64,000 nt of DNA, taken from positions 2,003,375 to 2,067,374 of the forward strand of contig NC_087072.1 in the NCBI RefSeq assembly GCF_026151205.1, written 5' to 3'. The stretch is from Bolinopsis microptera (taxonomy: Eukaryota; Ctenophora; Tentaculata; Lobata; Bolinopsidae). Below the pieces are notes generated by a model. The model ran no database searches, was not told where the DNA came from, and saw only the letters and a program-made list of their open reading frames with translations. Below, piece by piece: positions 1 through 10,536 of this stretch. Made by a program: the position numbers and the translations under genes. The first letter of the stretch is position 1, and every line of letters begins with the position of its first letter.

Positions 1-699
1 GTCTGTTATAATTAAAACTGTGGCAGCAGGTACCCTACACCTGCCAGTCCCTGTATAATGCTGTCCTACCAGTACCAGAGCTATAACGGTACTAAATATA
101 AGTCTTTAGTACAGCCACTAGACGGTCTTTATGTAGTACGTGGGCCAATCATTCTCAAATTTGAGACTAGTTTCTCCGAATACTAGAACTAGTATTACCC
201 CAACTCACAACTGTCATTATGGAATATGGGAACACCGGTGTGCATCATATGACACGTTCTGCAGTGGGCTGCACCGAGCTAGATAAATAGTTAAATCAGA
301 ATTTAATACATGTAAATAATTTGTCTTACGGAATATTTATTTCTCAATTAGTACGATTAGCCAGAATTAATTCATACAAGGTAAGCTAAAAGTCCGGCCA
401 CGATTGCTTAATTTCAGCGCGGGGAAAGATATTTAATTTCTGTAAGAATGTTCTTTAATTAGAAAGTGTTAATGGTGGATTCTAAGTTTTGGAAGTCGCG
501 ATCACCACCGTAGCAACCACAGCTGGTTCCATATTTCATATTTAATCCATCACGGATATTTGAGTATAGCCAGACTAGAACCTCTAGTATTTGGATTATG
601 ATACTTTTTGTGTAATGAAATAAGGAACCAGCTGATAGTAATTCCGAAATCCTCTAATAAAAATAATGAAAATGTGTACCGTGGTGTTTTGTAAGGTAG
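1..699. other. no exon recognised; probable GLS intron
   Basis: I see no recognisable coding segment. The last glutaminase exon in view ends somewhere near 700-740 on the minus strand, and the next conserved glutaminase block (the one following the segment equivalent to VIPDF) is not found here, so this stretch is probably intron of a gene that continues beyond the left edge. Confidence 0.5.
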
Positions 700-1970
700 T
701 GCTGTGCTTATCCAGTGTTCCACCACCACACTTCCTGAAACAACTTTCAATCTGTGAAGTGAAGGACACAAAGTCAGGGATCACCAGGTTACCGCTCAGC
801 GCTTTGTTAACCAGCTCTATCTCCGACTCGATTATCCTGAACGTAAAAACGGATCTTTCATTTGAAACAGGTGAGAAATTGTTTACTAAAAAACAATTAA
901 ACTATTCAAAGATAAATACAGAGGTGTCGATGTCGAACGTTACTTCAAACTATTGTGATTTAGACTATCGTTCTTTATCATAAATTTCTAAGACTTTTTA
1001 GTCTTTTGTAAAAACTATGATCACCTACATTCTATAATCTGTAAGTAACCAGTTTCCAGTTTCCACCACATGTGTACGAACTGTGATCACCTACATTCTA
1101 TAATCTGTAAAGTGTAGGTAACCAGTTTCCAGTAGCCAACACGTGTGTACGAACTGTGATCACCTACATTCTATAATCTGTAAGTAACCAGTTTCCAGTA
1201 GCCAACACGTGTGTACGAACTGTGATCACCTACATTCTATAATCTATAAGTAACCAGTTTCCAGTAGCCAACACGTGTGTACGAACTGTGATCACCTACA
1301 TTCTATAATCTATAAGTAACCAGTTTCCAGTAGCCAACACATGTGTACGAACTGTGATCACCTACATTCTATAATCTATAAGTAACCAGTTTCCAGTAGC
1401 CAACACGTGTGTACGAACTGTGATCACCTACATTCTATAATCTATAAGTAACCAGTTTCCAGTAGCCAGCACGTGTGTGCGAACTGGTCAGTACGTACTA
1501 CTTACAAGTAAGGGAATTAGACCCTCACAATGTTATGAAAAACTTACTCCCAAAAAGTTTCGAAAGGAATCAAAGTGTCTCCATTTTCTAGTGCCCGTTC
1601 GCTGACAACCTCCTCGAGTTTTCTTGCAACGTTTCTAAGTCTTGGATCAGTAGAAGATCTTAACCCACTTTTCCCTAAATTCTGAAAGTCATCAGCGACA
1701 TGGTTCGAACATCTAAGCTAACATTATAATTATATATTACAATAAGTAAACAGATTCAAAACGTCCTGATGTAGATTAAATAACCTTCACAAAATAACTA
1801 AAACTGAAACGATCATGGTTAGCGCTTGACGTACATTGAGAAAAGTAGGTATGTCGATGAGGCCGTCCTCCTCAAATATCCGGACTAGTCGTTTGGGGTC
1901 GTCATCCTTCTCAGAGGATAGGCTGCTGTTCCGGCGGGGACAAGATAGCAGTTCTCTCTCCAGATACACG
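700..1970 (-). CDS. GLS: glutaminase, N-terminal exons (partial gene, continues off left edge)
   Basis: Glutaminase hydrolyses glutamine to glutamate and ammonia, usually in mitochondria. Three minus-strand exons are visible: 1835-1970, 1548-1681, and one starting at 836 that ends near 700-740, where the donor is ambiguous. All have AG acceptors, and the two clear donors are GTACGT and GTAAGT. Joined, they read through with matching phases (0, then 2). They give LVRIFEEDGLIDIPTF, then GLRSSTDPRLR, then VIPDFVSFTSQIE, in the order and nearly the spacing of the EF-hand-like region that precedes the catalytic domain of animal GLS (human GLRTSDPRLK and VIPDFMSFTSHID). The catalytic serine-dependent domain lies outside the window. 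Exon 1835-1970 has an acceptor, so at least one upstream exon (start codon and mitochondrial targeting part) must lie to the right; I could not identify it. Family assignment is firm, exact 3' end of the third exon is not. Confidence 0.85.
1016..1490. repeat. 66-bp tandem repeat, about 7 copies
   Basis: A 66-bp unit containing gatcacctacattctataa recurs with constant spacing (for example at 1151, 1217 and 1283). The first copies differ by a small insertion, the later ones are nearly identical. It sits in the GLS intron between exons 1548-1681 and 700-836. Confidence 0.95.
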
Positions 1971-3814
1971 CTGCGAGGGGTAACTTGAGGTTAAACCAAG
2001 ACAAAAACTAATCTTAGGGGAATTGTTGATGACATAGATATTTGTTAGATTGGAAATAAGGACTTTATGTAATAAATTATGTAATTCAACGTCAGTTAAG
2101 GAGTATAAAATTCAGACGTTGTTTGCATGCCTCAGACTGGAATATAGGAACCGACCGGATCCGGATCCAGACTGGAATATGAAATATGTTACCTGGGTCT
2201 CCTCTGACGTAAGGAACCACTCAATCTGTATGCAGCTTCGTTCACTAAACGAGCTTTGGTCCATGCTTTAGCCATGGCAGAAAGCAAAATTCGAACAAAC
2301 AATGTTGTGTTTCTTGAGAAATATGAAGTAAAGTTACTAATCAGTTATCGTGACCGGTAGAGAAATATGAAGTAAAGTTACTAATCAGTTATCGTGACTG
2401 GTAGAGAAATATGAGGTAAAGTTACTAATCAGTTATCGTGACTGGTAGAGAAATATGAAGTAAAGTTACTAATCAGTTATCGTGACTGGTAGAGAAATAT
2501 GTAGTAAAGTTACTAATCAGTTATCGTGACTGGTAGAGAAATATGAAGTAAAGTTACTAATCAGTTATCGTGACTGGTAGAGAAATATGAAGTAAAGTTA
2601 CTAATCAGTTATCGTGACTGGTAGAGAAATATGAAGTAAAGTTACTAATCAGTTATCGTGACTGGTAGAGAAATATGAAGTAAAGTTACTAATCAGTTAT
2701 CGTGACTGGTAGAGAAATATGAAGTAAAGTTACTAATCAGTTATCGTGACTGGTAGAGAAATCGAAACTTCATGAAATGCCAGCAAGAATCCTACAGGGA
2801 TGAGTGGTGACCTCTTGAAAATATCATGTACAGGTTTTTCCTTGTGTTTTAATTTTGTAGATTGGCAAATTGCCTGAAATTAACTATGCTCCATGTACAC
2901 ACCATCTCATCATCCTATTGTTCAGCCAGACAAATTGTGCTTGGTGCACAAGACTGAACCCCAGCTACTTCATCTATACTGATTGCCATCCTAGGCAAAT
3001 TGACCATGTTGACGAATATCTCATAAGTTAATTATACTTTGTTCTTCTCATTCATTCGTATAATGTGCGTCTACAATTTACACAATGCATATCAGTGAGG
3101 TCTTACCAAGCAGAAAAACGGCATAGATTCTCGTCAAAAGATCCCATCAATAAATTTAACACTTTACTCGGATGATTTGTTAACAAATCACACGTATCCA
3201 CTGTGATAGATAAGAGTTAAAAGTGGCCCACGCAAGTAAACACCTCACTATTTGGTAAAGCTGCTATAACGACAGTGAGAACTGCGTCACATCTCTTGAG
3301 AGTGACGTGTTTCCACCACGTGTTAAAACGGCCTTCACGTCAAAACTTCAAAACATGTACGCATTAATTTAAAATTTGTAGAACTCCTCCCAAATTGCTG
3401 CCACATTGTAGATCACAATGTGACTTGCTTGTCAAACTCGACTTTGGAAAGCTGTGACAAACTGTTTTTTTGTGTGTTTTTCTTGGGGACGTGTTTTTTG
3501 CGAAAACAGAAAAGAAGAGGCATCAGTGTGTGTTTGTCGTATAGTACCTATGTCTGCACTGATGGTCGCCCAACAACTGATCGTGGAGAGTTTTTCTTGA
3601 AATAAACCGAGCTGCAAGAGAGATGAATGCTATTGCTTGTTAGATATACTTTTATTTCATTATGTGACTCTGCGATAAGTCTAAGCTGTTCGTTTCCGCT
3701 AATAATATTATTCGCCGTGTGCCGCACGCACTTTTACTTTCTTGAAGTACATTTCCAAAATTTGTTGTTGTTGCTGAAAATGGTAGGTAACTCGCAGGAA
3801 TACAATGACTAAGA
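1971..3814. other. intergenic or 5' GLS region between divergent genes
   Basis: This lies between the first visible GLS exon (minus) and the LRR gene start (plus). It must hold the missing 5' exon of GLS and probably both promoters. Apart from a 44-bp tandem array I see no recognisable coding segment; short ORFs around 3420-3617 have no family signature. Confidence 0.5.
2310..2764. repeat. 44-bp tandem repeat, about 10 copies
   Basis: A 44-bp unit (core aagttactaatcagttatcg) repeats head to tail with only a few single-base differences, for example between 2361 and 2405. The homogeneity indicates recent amplification. Confidence 0.95.
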
Positions 3815-6800
3815 ATGCCTGCCAAATCTATTAAATCCACCCATTCTCTGAGGAGTTCCACTAAAGTTCACCCTCAACCATCTCTTCGTTCTAGCCTAAC
3901 AACAAATGGAAGCGTAAGTAACTTTATTTGTCACCCTCACAGCTTGACTGCAGGACGTTGTAGAAGTTACGTAACTGATGAACATGCCCGCGTTTGACTG
4001 TCGTGCCGTGTCGTGGTGACACATTTTAAGAAAACTAATCAAGTCGCTCTATTTACCTCCCGAGCAGCTGAAACGTGCCAGAATAATACACATTACACTT
4101 ACTCAGGGTCTTGTTTCGCTCATTTCTTTAAGCGTTTGTAACGATCACTGTGATCGTTGTGTCTGATAGTTGAGATGATAGTGTCCCAAGGTTCAAGGTA
4201 TGAAGTCTACACTAACCCATCACAGGAGTTGCAACAGGACCAGCGTGCCAAATCCACTTCTTCTGCTAAGAACGATGCTTACAAAGAAGCTCTTCAACGT
4301 AGTCTCATGGAGTCGCAGGTAACATTTTTTAAGTTCACTTCCGTCAATAATATCTTTAATTCTTTTTAATTCTTGCAGGACAATCATGGATTTGAAAACA
4401 TTTATCAAATAGCATTGATGAAACTGATATTACATTAGCTTCATCTTTCATACAGATAGAACGAGATTTTCTAAATGGAGCAGCTCTGTCTAGATATAAC
4501 ACTGGCGCGGAGGACCACGCCCTCTTTTCTGAAGGCACCTTGTCAGAACGCATGCTCACCATAACAAGTACGGAATATCATAATACTATAATACCTTCGC
4601 TACTGAGTGCTGAGCGCGATCTAATTCCCGACCGCTTGTTGGAGGGAACGCGCGGGCACGAAACAGCGAAGGTATTACAACTAATAATAGTTGCAACAGT
4701 TAACCTCTGATTACCCTCTGGTTAGAGTGATCGTGAACTTTGACCAAAATTAAAAGTAAATGGCCCAAACCTCTGTCGACAGAATTGATCACAGTCACAT
4801 GACAGCAAGTAATGTTTACTTTTTACTTTTTAGCAACTGGAGGATTATCATTTGGTACACCGGCGACTGGTGAAGGGGACATTGAAGACATCACAGCGGA
4901 AGATTTTCCTGAATTCCGTATCGAGACGGCTGCTGACAAGATGAAAGTGAACCTTACGGATGACCTTATTGTTTCCTTGACAACTAGGGTATGACTCTAT
5001 ACGACTATGAATTACACAACACAAACAATGATGGTTTAGGATTTATTATACAGCATTATAATTATGTTCAGTGATCTACTTGAACTTGAGTATGGTGAAT
5101 CAAAGTTAATTTGATTCTGTTCAGGAGGAGGATAGCAAGTTAGGGATTAACGCTGCGTGGCAGAGCATCAACGAGATAAGAACAGACATATTCGAGAGTC
5201 GCATAGCAGAGAAGTGCGTTTGGTTTGACCTGAGTGGGAACAGTCTGCAGTTCGATAGTTATGCAAGAGAGGAAAATGTTCTGGGGACTGTGAAGTCCAG
5301 GCAAAGTTCTCCTTGTCATGTTCCGGACATTTGGAGCTCGTTTCAGGTATTTTACAAATGAAAATCATACAGTTAGATCAACTATGTATATTATAGTAAA
5401 ATTTAAGATCTACCATTTAAGATCTATAATCGAGCCAGAGAGAGAAAGATCCAAGCTATATCTTAAGAAAAACAGATTACTGACCTGAGTAACCTTGGTT
5501 TCAGAGCCTAGAAGACCTGACATTCGGACAGTCGTGTAGTGAAGAGAGCACTTGTAAACGAGGGAACCTACTACGGAACATCCCCTTCTCAATCTTCAGT
5601 CTGACTACTCTGAGGGTACTGAGTTTTAGCAGCAACCATCTCCAGGAGGTCCCCAGAGAGGTTTAGTTCCATAATATCATATTGTACATTCTTACATTGT
5701 ACATTGTACATTGTACATTGCAAATTGTACATTGTATACGCAGCATGTCAATTGTCGTCAGTTTATCAAATCTTGACGTGCTCATTGTGAATGTGAATGT
5801 GTTATAATATGAATGTGTTATAATATGTCCTTTTTATCATAATATTTCAATGTTTATATTAACTCCTCAGCAACTTGTTGAAGCTATGCTCCCAAACAGT
5901 AACTTAACTAGCTCTCACTACATATGATTTGTAGCAAAGGAACAAATAGATAAATTCAGATCATTCTTTAAAGTAACAATAACATCCTTAGGTGGCAAAC
6001 TTAGTGAACCTAGAAAAGCTTAGTTTGGACGACAACGAGCTCCTAGAATTTCAACCAGCACTGCTTGATCTACCAAAACTGAGGTTCCTCGACCTAGACA
6101 ACAATTCTCTGGAACATGTTGAACTGAACACCTTACCTCGATACCTGAGATGCCTCCGACTGAAGGGGAACAACATCTCCCACATCTCTCTTCTTCCCTG
6201 TAAAAACAGTTTGCAACAACTGGATTTGTCCTGCAATAACTTGAAAAACATCGACAACATATCTTTCAAATGTTTGGTTAAATTAAAGTTCTTTGACTTG
6301 TCTTCAAATGTTATAGAAGAGATTCCCAGTTTGATCGGGAAACTAGAGAACTTAAGGAAACTTTATCTTGATGATAACATGTTAGAGATGCTGACTCCGT
6401 CCATTTGCTTGCTACAGAAGCTGAACGTTTTGAACCTCTCAGAGAACAGTTTGACCGACCTTCCCCCGGACATTGGAAACCTGGGTTGTTTGAGGGAACT
6501 CATGTCGAGAACAACGAGCTAGAAACACTCCCTGTTGAACTTGAAAGAGTACCTAGACTACTGACTCTCTGCCTCAGTGGAAATAAACTCGTAGCAGTTC
6601 CTCCGGTCATCGCACGTCTGCCCTACCTCAGAGATCTTCTTCTTTTCAACAACAAGATCAGAAAACTGGACATGTCATTATTGGCACCTTGCCATAATTT
6701 AGTAGTTCTGGGGCTGGCAATGAACAGGATCAAGGTTATACCAGCCGCAATATCACAGCTTGAGTCAATCAGAATCTTGCAACTTGATGGAAATCGCCTG

Positions 6801-7268
6801 ACAGCCATACCAGACGAAATGAGTGAGGTAACAACACTAAAGTATCTGAGTCTAAGCAACAACAGAATAGAGTATATCCCTGACACTTTATCCTCGTTAT
6901 CTAATCTAGTTGGCCTCCTCATGGACGGCAACTCCCTGACAGAGGTACCCACATCAATAGGTCAGCTCCAGAACCTCCGAGTCTTATCAGTGAAACACAA
7001 CTACATAGAAACAATCCCGGAATCAATCTCCCTGCTGGTGAACATAGAGCTGGTGGACGTGTGTGATAACAAGCTGACCAGACTCCCCACCACCATCAGT
7101 GAGTTTAGTGAGAGAGTGGAACTGAAGACAAACAACAACCAGCTCACTCTGCCTCCGCAACAGGTGGCTGATAAGGGTATCATCAGTATCAAGGCCTTCC
7201 TGGACGGGTACGAGGATTCTGTTGAGGTGGAAAGTATCCACTCGGAGTTTGAGACTACTGCTATCTAG
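3815..7268 (+). CDS. leucine-rich repeat protein, 7 exons, with an apparent 1-base deletion
   Basis: Exons fit at 3815-3913, 4226-4318, 4456-4567, 4834-4988, 5125-5346, 5505-5660 and 5992-7268, all with GT-AG borders and compatible phases. The product is about 704 residues: a charged N-terminal half without recognisable domain (exons 1-5), then about 17 leucine-rich repeats of the LxxLxLxxNxLxxLP type, closed by a C-terminal cap resembling those of LRRC40/Sur-8-like proteins (PPQQVADKGIISIKAFLDGY). No signal peptide or membrane segment is seen, so it is probably an intracellular scaffold. At about 6500 the reading frame shifts: GAA CTC ATG leads to a stop at 6520-6522, whereas one extra base after CT would give REL-HVENNELETLP, a perfect LRR continuing to 7268. 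This is a 1-base deletion or sequencing error. Exon 2's acceptor is the least certain border. I cannot name the orthologue. Confidence 0.85.
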
Positions 7269-7676
7269 AGAACAGGTACGGGGATTCTGTTGAGGTGGAA
7301 AGTATCCACTCGGAGTTTGAGACTACTGCTATCTAGAGAACAGGTACGGGGATTCTGTTGAGGTGGAAAGTATCCACTCGGAGTTTGAGACTACTGCTAT
7401 CTAGAGAACAGGTACGGGGATTCTGTTGAGGTGGAAAGTATCCACTCGGAGTTTGAGACTACTGCTATCTAGAGAACAGGTACGGGGATTCTGTTGAGGT
7501 GGAAAGTATCCACTCGGAGTTTGAGACTACTGCTATCTAGAGAACAGGTACGGGGATTCTGTTGAGGTGGAAAGTATCCACTCGGAGTTTGAGACTACTG
7601 CTATCTAGAGAACAGGTACGGGGATTCTGTTGAGGTGGAAAGTATCCACTCGGAGTTTGAGACTACTGCTATGTAG
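7196..7676. repeat. 68-bp tandem repeat made from the LRR gene's stop-codon region
   Basis: The last 68 bp of the LRR coding sequence, including its TAG at 7266-7268, is repeated about six more times downstream (junctions at 7263, 7331, 7399, 7467, 7535, 7603, 7671). Every extra copy is nearly identical to the coding one. A possible polyadenylation signal at 7767 places the whole array in the 3' UTR. Confidence 0.95.
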
Positions 7677-7766
7677 AGGGTTTAGCAGTTATACAGGGTA
7701 GATACATGGTGGCATATAAATGCACCTTGCAAGGTTAATAATTAGTCGAAGCGCAATGTGGACCAG

Positions 7767-7772
7767 AATAAA
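7767..7772 (+). terminator. possible polyadenylation signal of the LRR gene
   Basis: AATAAA lies about 500 bp after the stop codon and about 90 bp after the 68-bp array. Position and strand suit the LRR transcript, but a bare hexamer in AT-rich DNA is weak evidence. Confidence 0.35.
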
Positions 7773-8744
7773 ATACCGAACGCTTTGATATTATCATTTA
7801 GCATCGCTGAAGGTGAAACTGCAGCAAGTGTTTTGGAGAATCTATGAGTACGCGTACGGTGGTGGATGCATCAAAACGGTTATAACGTATCTGCACGCAC
7901 CACACCCACAAAGTTTGTCCTTGAAGAGCAAAACACGTCGGCCCAAGGGTTTACCCACTTTCAGGGATATCAGAAAATATCATTTAATTTAATTTACACC
8001 TAACTTCGTAGGTAAAACATAAATACAATGGAAGTTGTAGCGCATGTTTGTTTTCTTTCTGTATTTTAATTTGCACTAAATTGTAATGAATTCATTGTCA
8101 ACTTTTGTTTTCCCACAATCGGTAAACCAACAGATAAATAGAAAAGGTTGAATCAAGTTGAATACAGAGCAGCATGAATTCTGTATACCAACGTCCTGTA
8201 AGTGCCGATACGTTTGATTTTTTTTTTCATTGTTCTGTAAAATAATTATTTTTGTACAAAAGATGAACAATCTTATTTTGACGATATGTATTTTCAATAA
8301 ACATAGATATCAGATAATATTTAAATTGTTTTACTCGATATTATTGAAGGGGACGGCTCACCGAAACTCCCGAAATAAAAATGGAGCTAGGAAGGTTGTA
8401 GAAACTTGACTTTTAGAAGTGGTCACTAGGCAGTAGGCACTAGAGCACTAGATTGAGGTAATGTGGGTCCTCACAAAAATCAATAGCCATGTGTAAAGTG
8501 GGTTAAGGATAGGGAGGTCTAAATGAAAAAAAGGCTTACTGCATATGTAACATGTGGACAATCCCAAACCCAATATTGACCTCGTGGCCCTGATTTGTGA
8601 TTATCAGACAGTGTATGTTTGACGTCATTGGACTTCATTGACAAAATGCAACTAGCAATATATTATGTTGAAGCGTACAGTGGAATTTGTCGCATCAGGA
8701 GGCCGCTTGTCCAGAATTACTTACCTCGTTCAGTTCATCCGTGG
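7773..8744. other. non-coding, nothing recognised
   Basis: AT-rich stretch between the LRR gene and a LINE remnant. No conserved ORF, RNA gene or repeat structure was recognised. Confidence 0.4.
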
Positions 8745-9470
8745 AGCCGGATGACCACCTGGATGGCGAGTAGTCAGCTGCAGTGATTTTGACCAACTGC
8801 AGAGCTGTAGCCGGCGACCGGAGGGTTGTCCGGTATCAAAGCAAGAAAGTTCGACAAACTACACTTAAACATGTCAAAGGATGTATCAGCCTTTACTGTG
8901 TGAGGCATCTTTTTCCACAGCTTCGGTCCTTGAACTGCAAAAGACCTGTCGTACAGTGACTGGTTGCGCAAGGAACTTGACTTTGAAAATGAGGGTATGA
9001 TAGCTACATCACCGTGTCTTGGGGTCACCTTGAACTTGCTATCACAGCGTCAGCAGTTTGGTACCACATTATGGAGAATCTTCCACATCATCAGAATGAT
9101 ATACCTCTCCCGTCTGCGCTGTAGAGACATCAATTTAAGCTATACGAGTCTTTACCAATAGTTCTATAGTTGAGATGCTGAAGACCGCCAATACGACTGG
9201 TTTGCACCCCCTCTATCACTATCAGCTTAGTAAGGCTCCAGAGTGGGCAGCAATACTCCAGTAGGCTTCTTACTGGTGACTTGTAGAGAGTCTGAGTAGT
9301 CATTACGGTCTTGCCGCGAGTTTTGAACACACTGAATATCCAAGATAGCGTGCTCCTTGCTTTGGGTACCAAAGGTTTTGTACGCAGGACAGAGGAGTGG
9401 TCTATAAGAGTAAGGTGGCCGAAGCTAGTCTTGTGACACACTTTCAGTAGGACTTCTCATCACGCTTTTT
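8745..9470 (-). mobile_element. non-LTR retrotransposon (LINE) fragment, C-terminal part of reverse transcriptase ORF
   Basis: On the minus strand the reading runs through KARSTLSWIFSVFKTR and SLLEYCCPLWS (9441 towards 9130), then RRRERYIILMMWKILHN, then FAVQGPKLWKKMPHTVK and FDMFKCSLSNFL, ending near 8774. These are the conserved blocks after the catalytic palm of CR1/L2/jockey-like LINE reverse transcriptases. Two frames are used, with the changeover between about 9180 and 9100, so at least one frameshift is present. The endonuclease and YXDD palm region are absent, so this is a dead, 5'-truncated copy. Clade is not resolved. Confidence 0.8.
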
Positions 9471-9707
9471 GTTTAGGCAGTATCCCTCGTGGTGACGTTC
9501 TGTGATTCAGCAATTCTAGATGGGCTCACTTCCCTTACATACCATCTGTTACATGAGTTCCACCAACTAAGTTTCACCAATGCAGTTTAATCAGACTTTT
9601 GAAGATTAACTATTAAGGGAAACCATTTGTCGAACCTTAGTGACTGCAGTTCGACAGAACTGCAGAACGTGTCGTTCTACACAATGTCAGATCACAGGAC
9701 TTTGTAA

Positions 9708-9840
9708 TTGTGCCCCAGCGCTTCATGCTCAAGGGCATTGTGTCCCAGCGCTTCATGCTCAAGGGCATTGTGCCCCAGCGCTTCGTGCTCAAGGGCATTG
9801 TGCCCCAGCGCTTCATACTCAAGGGCATTGTGCCCAGGGC
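9708..9840. repeat. 30-bp tandem repeat, about 4.5 copies
   Basis: A 30-bp unit with core cttcatgctcaagggcattg recurs at 9721, 9751, 9781 and 9811. Because 30 is a multiple of three, open frames arise on both strands; these are repeat artefacts. Confidence 0.9.
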
Positions 9841-9894
9841 GCCGTGCCTAGTGACTGTGACCCCAAGGCTGCGTTCAGTGAAATCTGGTATTGA

Positions 9895-10536
9895 TTTGAA
9901 GTTTATCAGTTTGCAGTTGTCATGTTAACTCAGCTTTCGTCGCTCACCATGGGTCATTTTGACCGTTCAATCACAAATTACTTTCGTTCTAGTAGTCTTC
10001 CCTGTCGTACTGTTACTGTACTTCCTTCAATTTAACCTTAAACCTCCGTTCTACCTCAGCTTTAAGAGTTGAATTAAGAATTATGGTAGAGGAAGCTTCA
10101 CTGGGACACCTAGTCACAATTTTACGAGACCCTCGTGATAAGAGTACTGGGGCACGAGGTCACTGAGGTTAAAACTTTGGGGGCAGTGCTAAAAAGTGCT
10201 ACAGTTGATTCCGTCACACAATTTGGTCATCCGTCCGCTAAGAGGTTTATTTTAATGTTCAACCAGGGAAAATATTTTATTAAATTTGATAATATACCTA
10301 AACTTAAAGTAACATAAAGTAAGTATACTTACTTTGTGCTGCAACATGGAATTTCCCTTTGAGACCTACAAGCCATTAACTTTAAAGAGAGGTGGCTTTT
10401 AGAGCACACCTTTCCTAAGTTTAAAAGTGCCTCATTTTAGTATTTTGCAACTACGGGCAGCTTGCACCGACTCCGCCTATGTCAGGAATACCACGTCAGT
10501 CTGCACTTAAATCTTAATGACTGATAGAAAATAGAA
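9895..10536. other. non-coding, nothing recognised; upstream region of sulfotransferase gene
   Basis: No family signature, RNA gene or repeat was seen. It probably includes the promoter and 5' UTR of the sulfotransferase gene that follows. Confidence 0.4.

Noticed and set aside
4583-4676. Small inverted-end segment (taccttcgct ... agcgaaggta) as a transposon in an LRR intron
   Set aside because: Only about 12 bp pair and no target duplication or other copy is seen, so support is too thin for a feature.
5168-5592. Minus-strand frames opposite LRR exons
   Set aside because: They are shadows of the plus-strand exons, which have the LRR pattern and valid splice sites.
9637-9928. Frames over the 30-bp repeat as a small repetitive peptide
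   Set aside because: Artefact of a unit divisible by three; no conserved flank.
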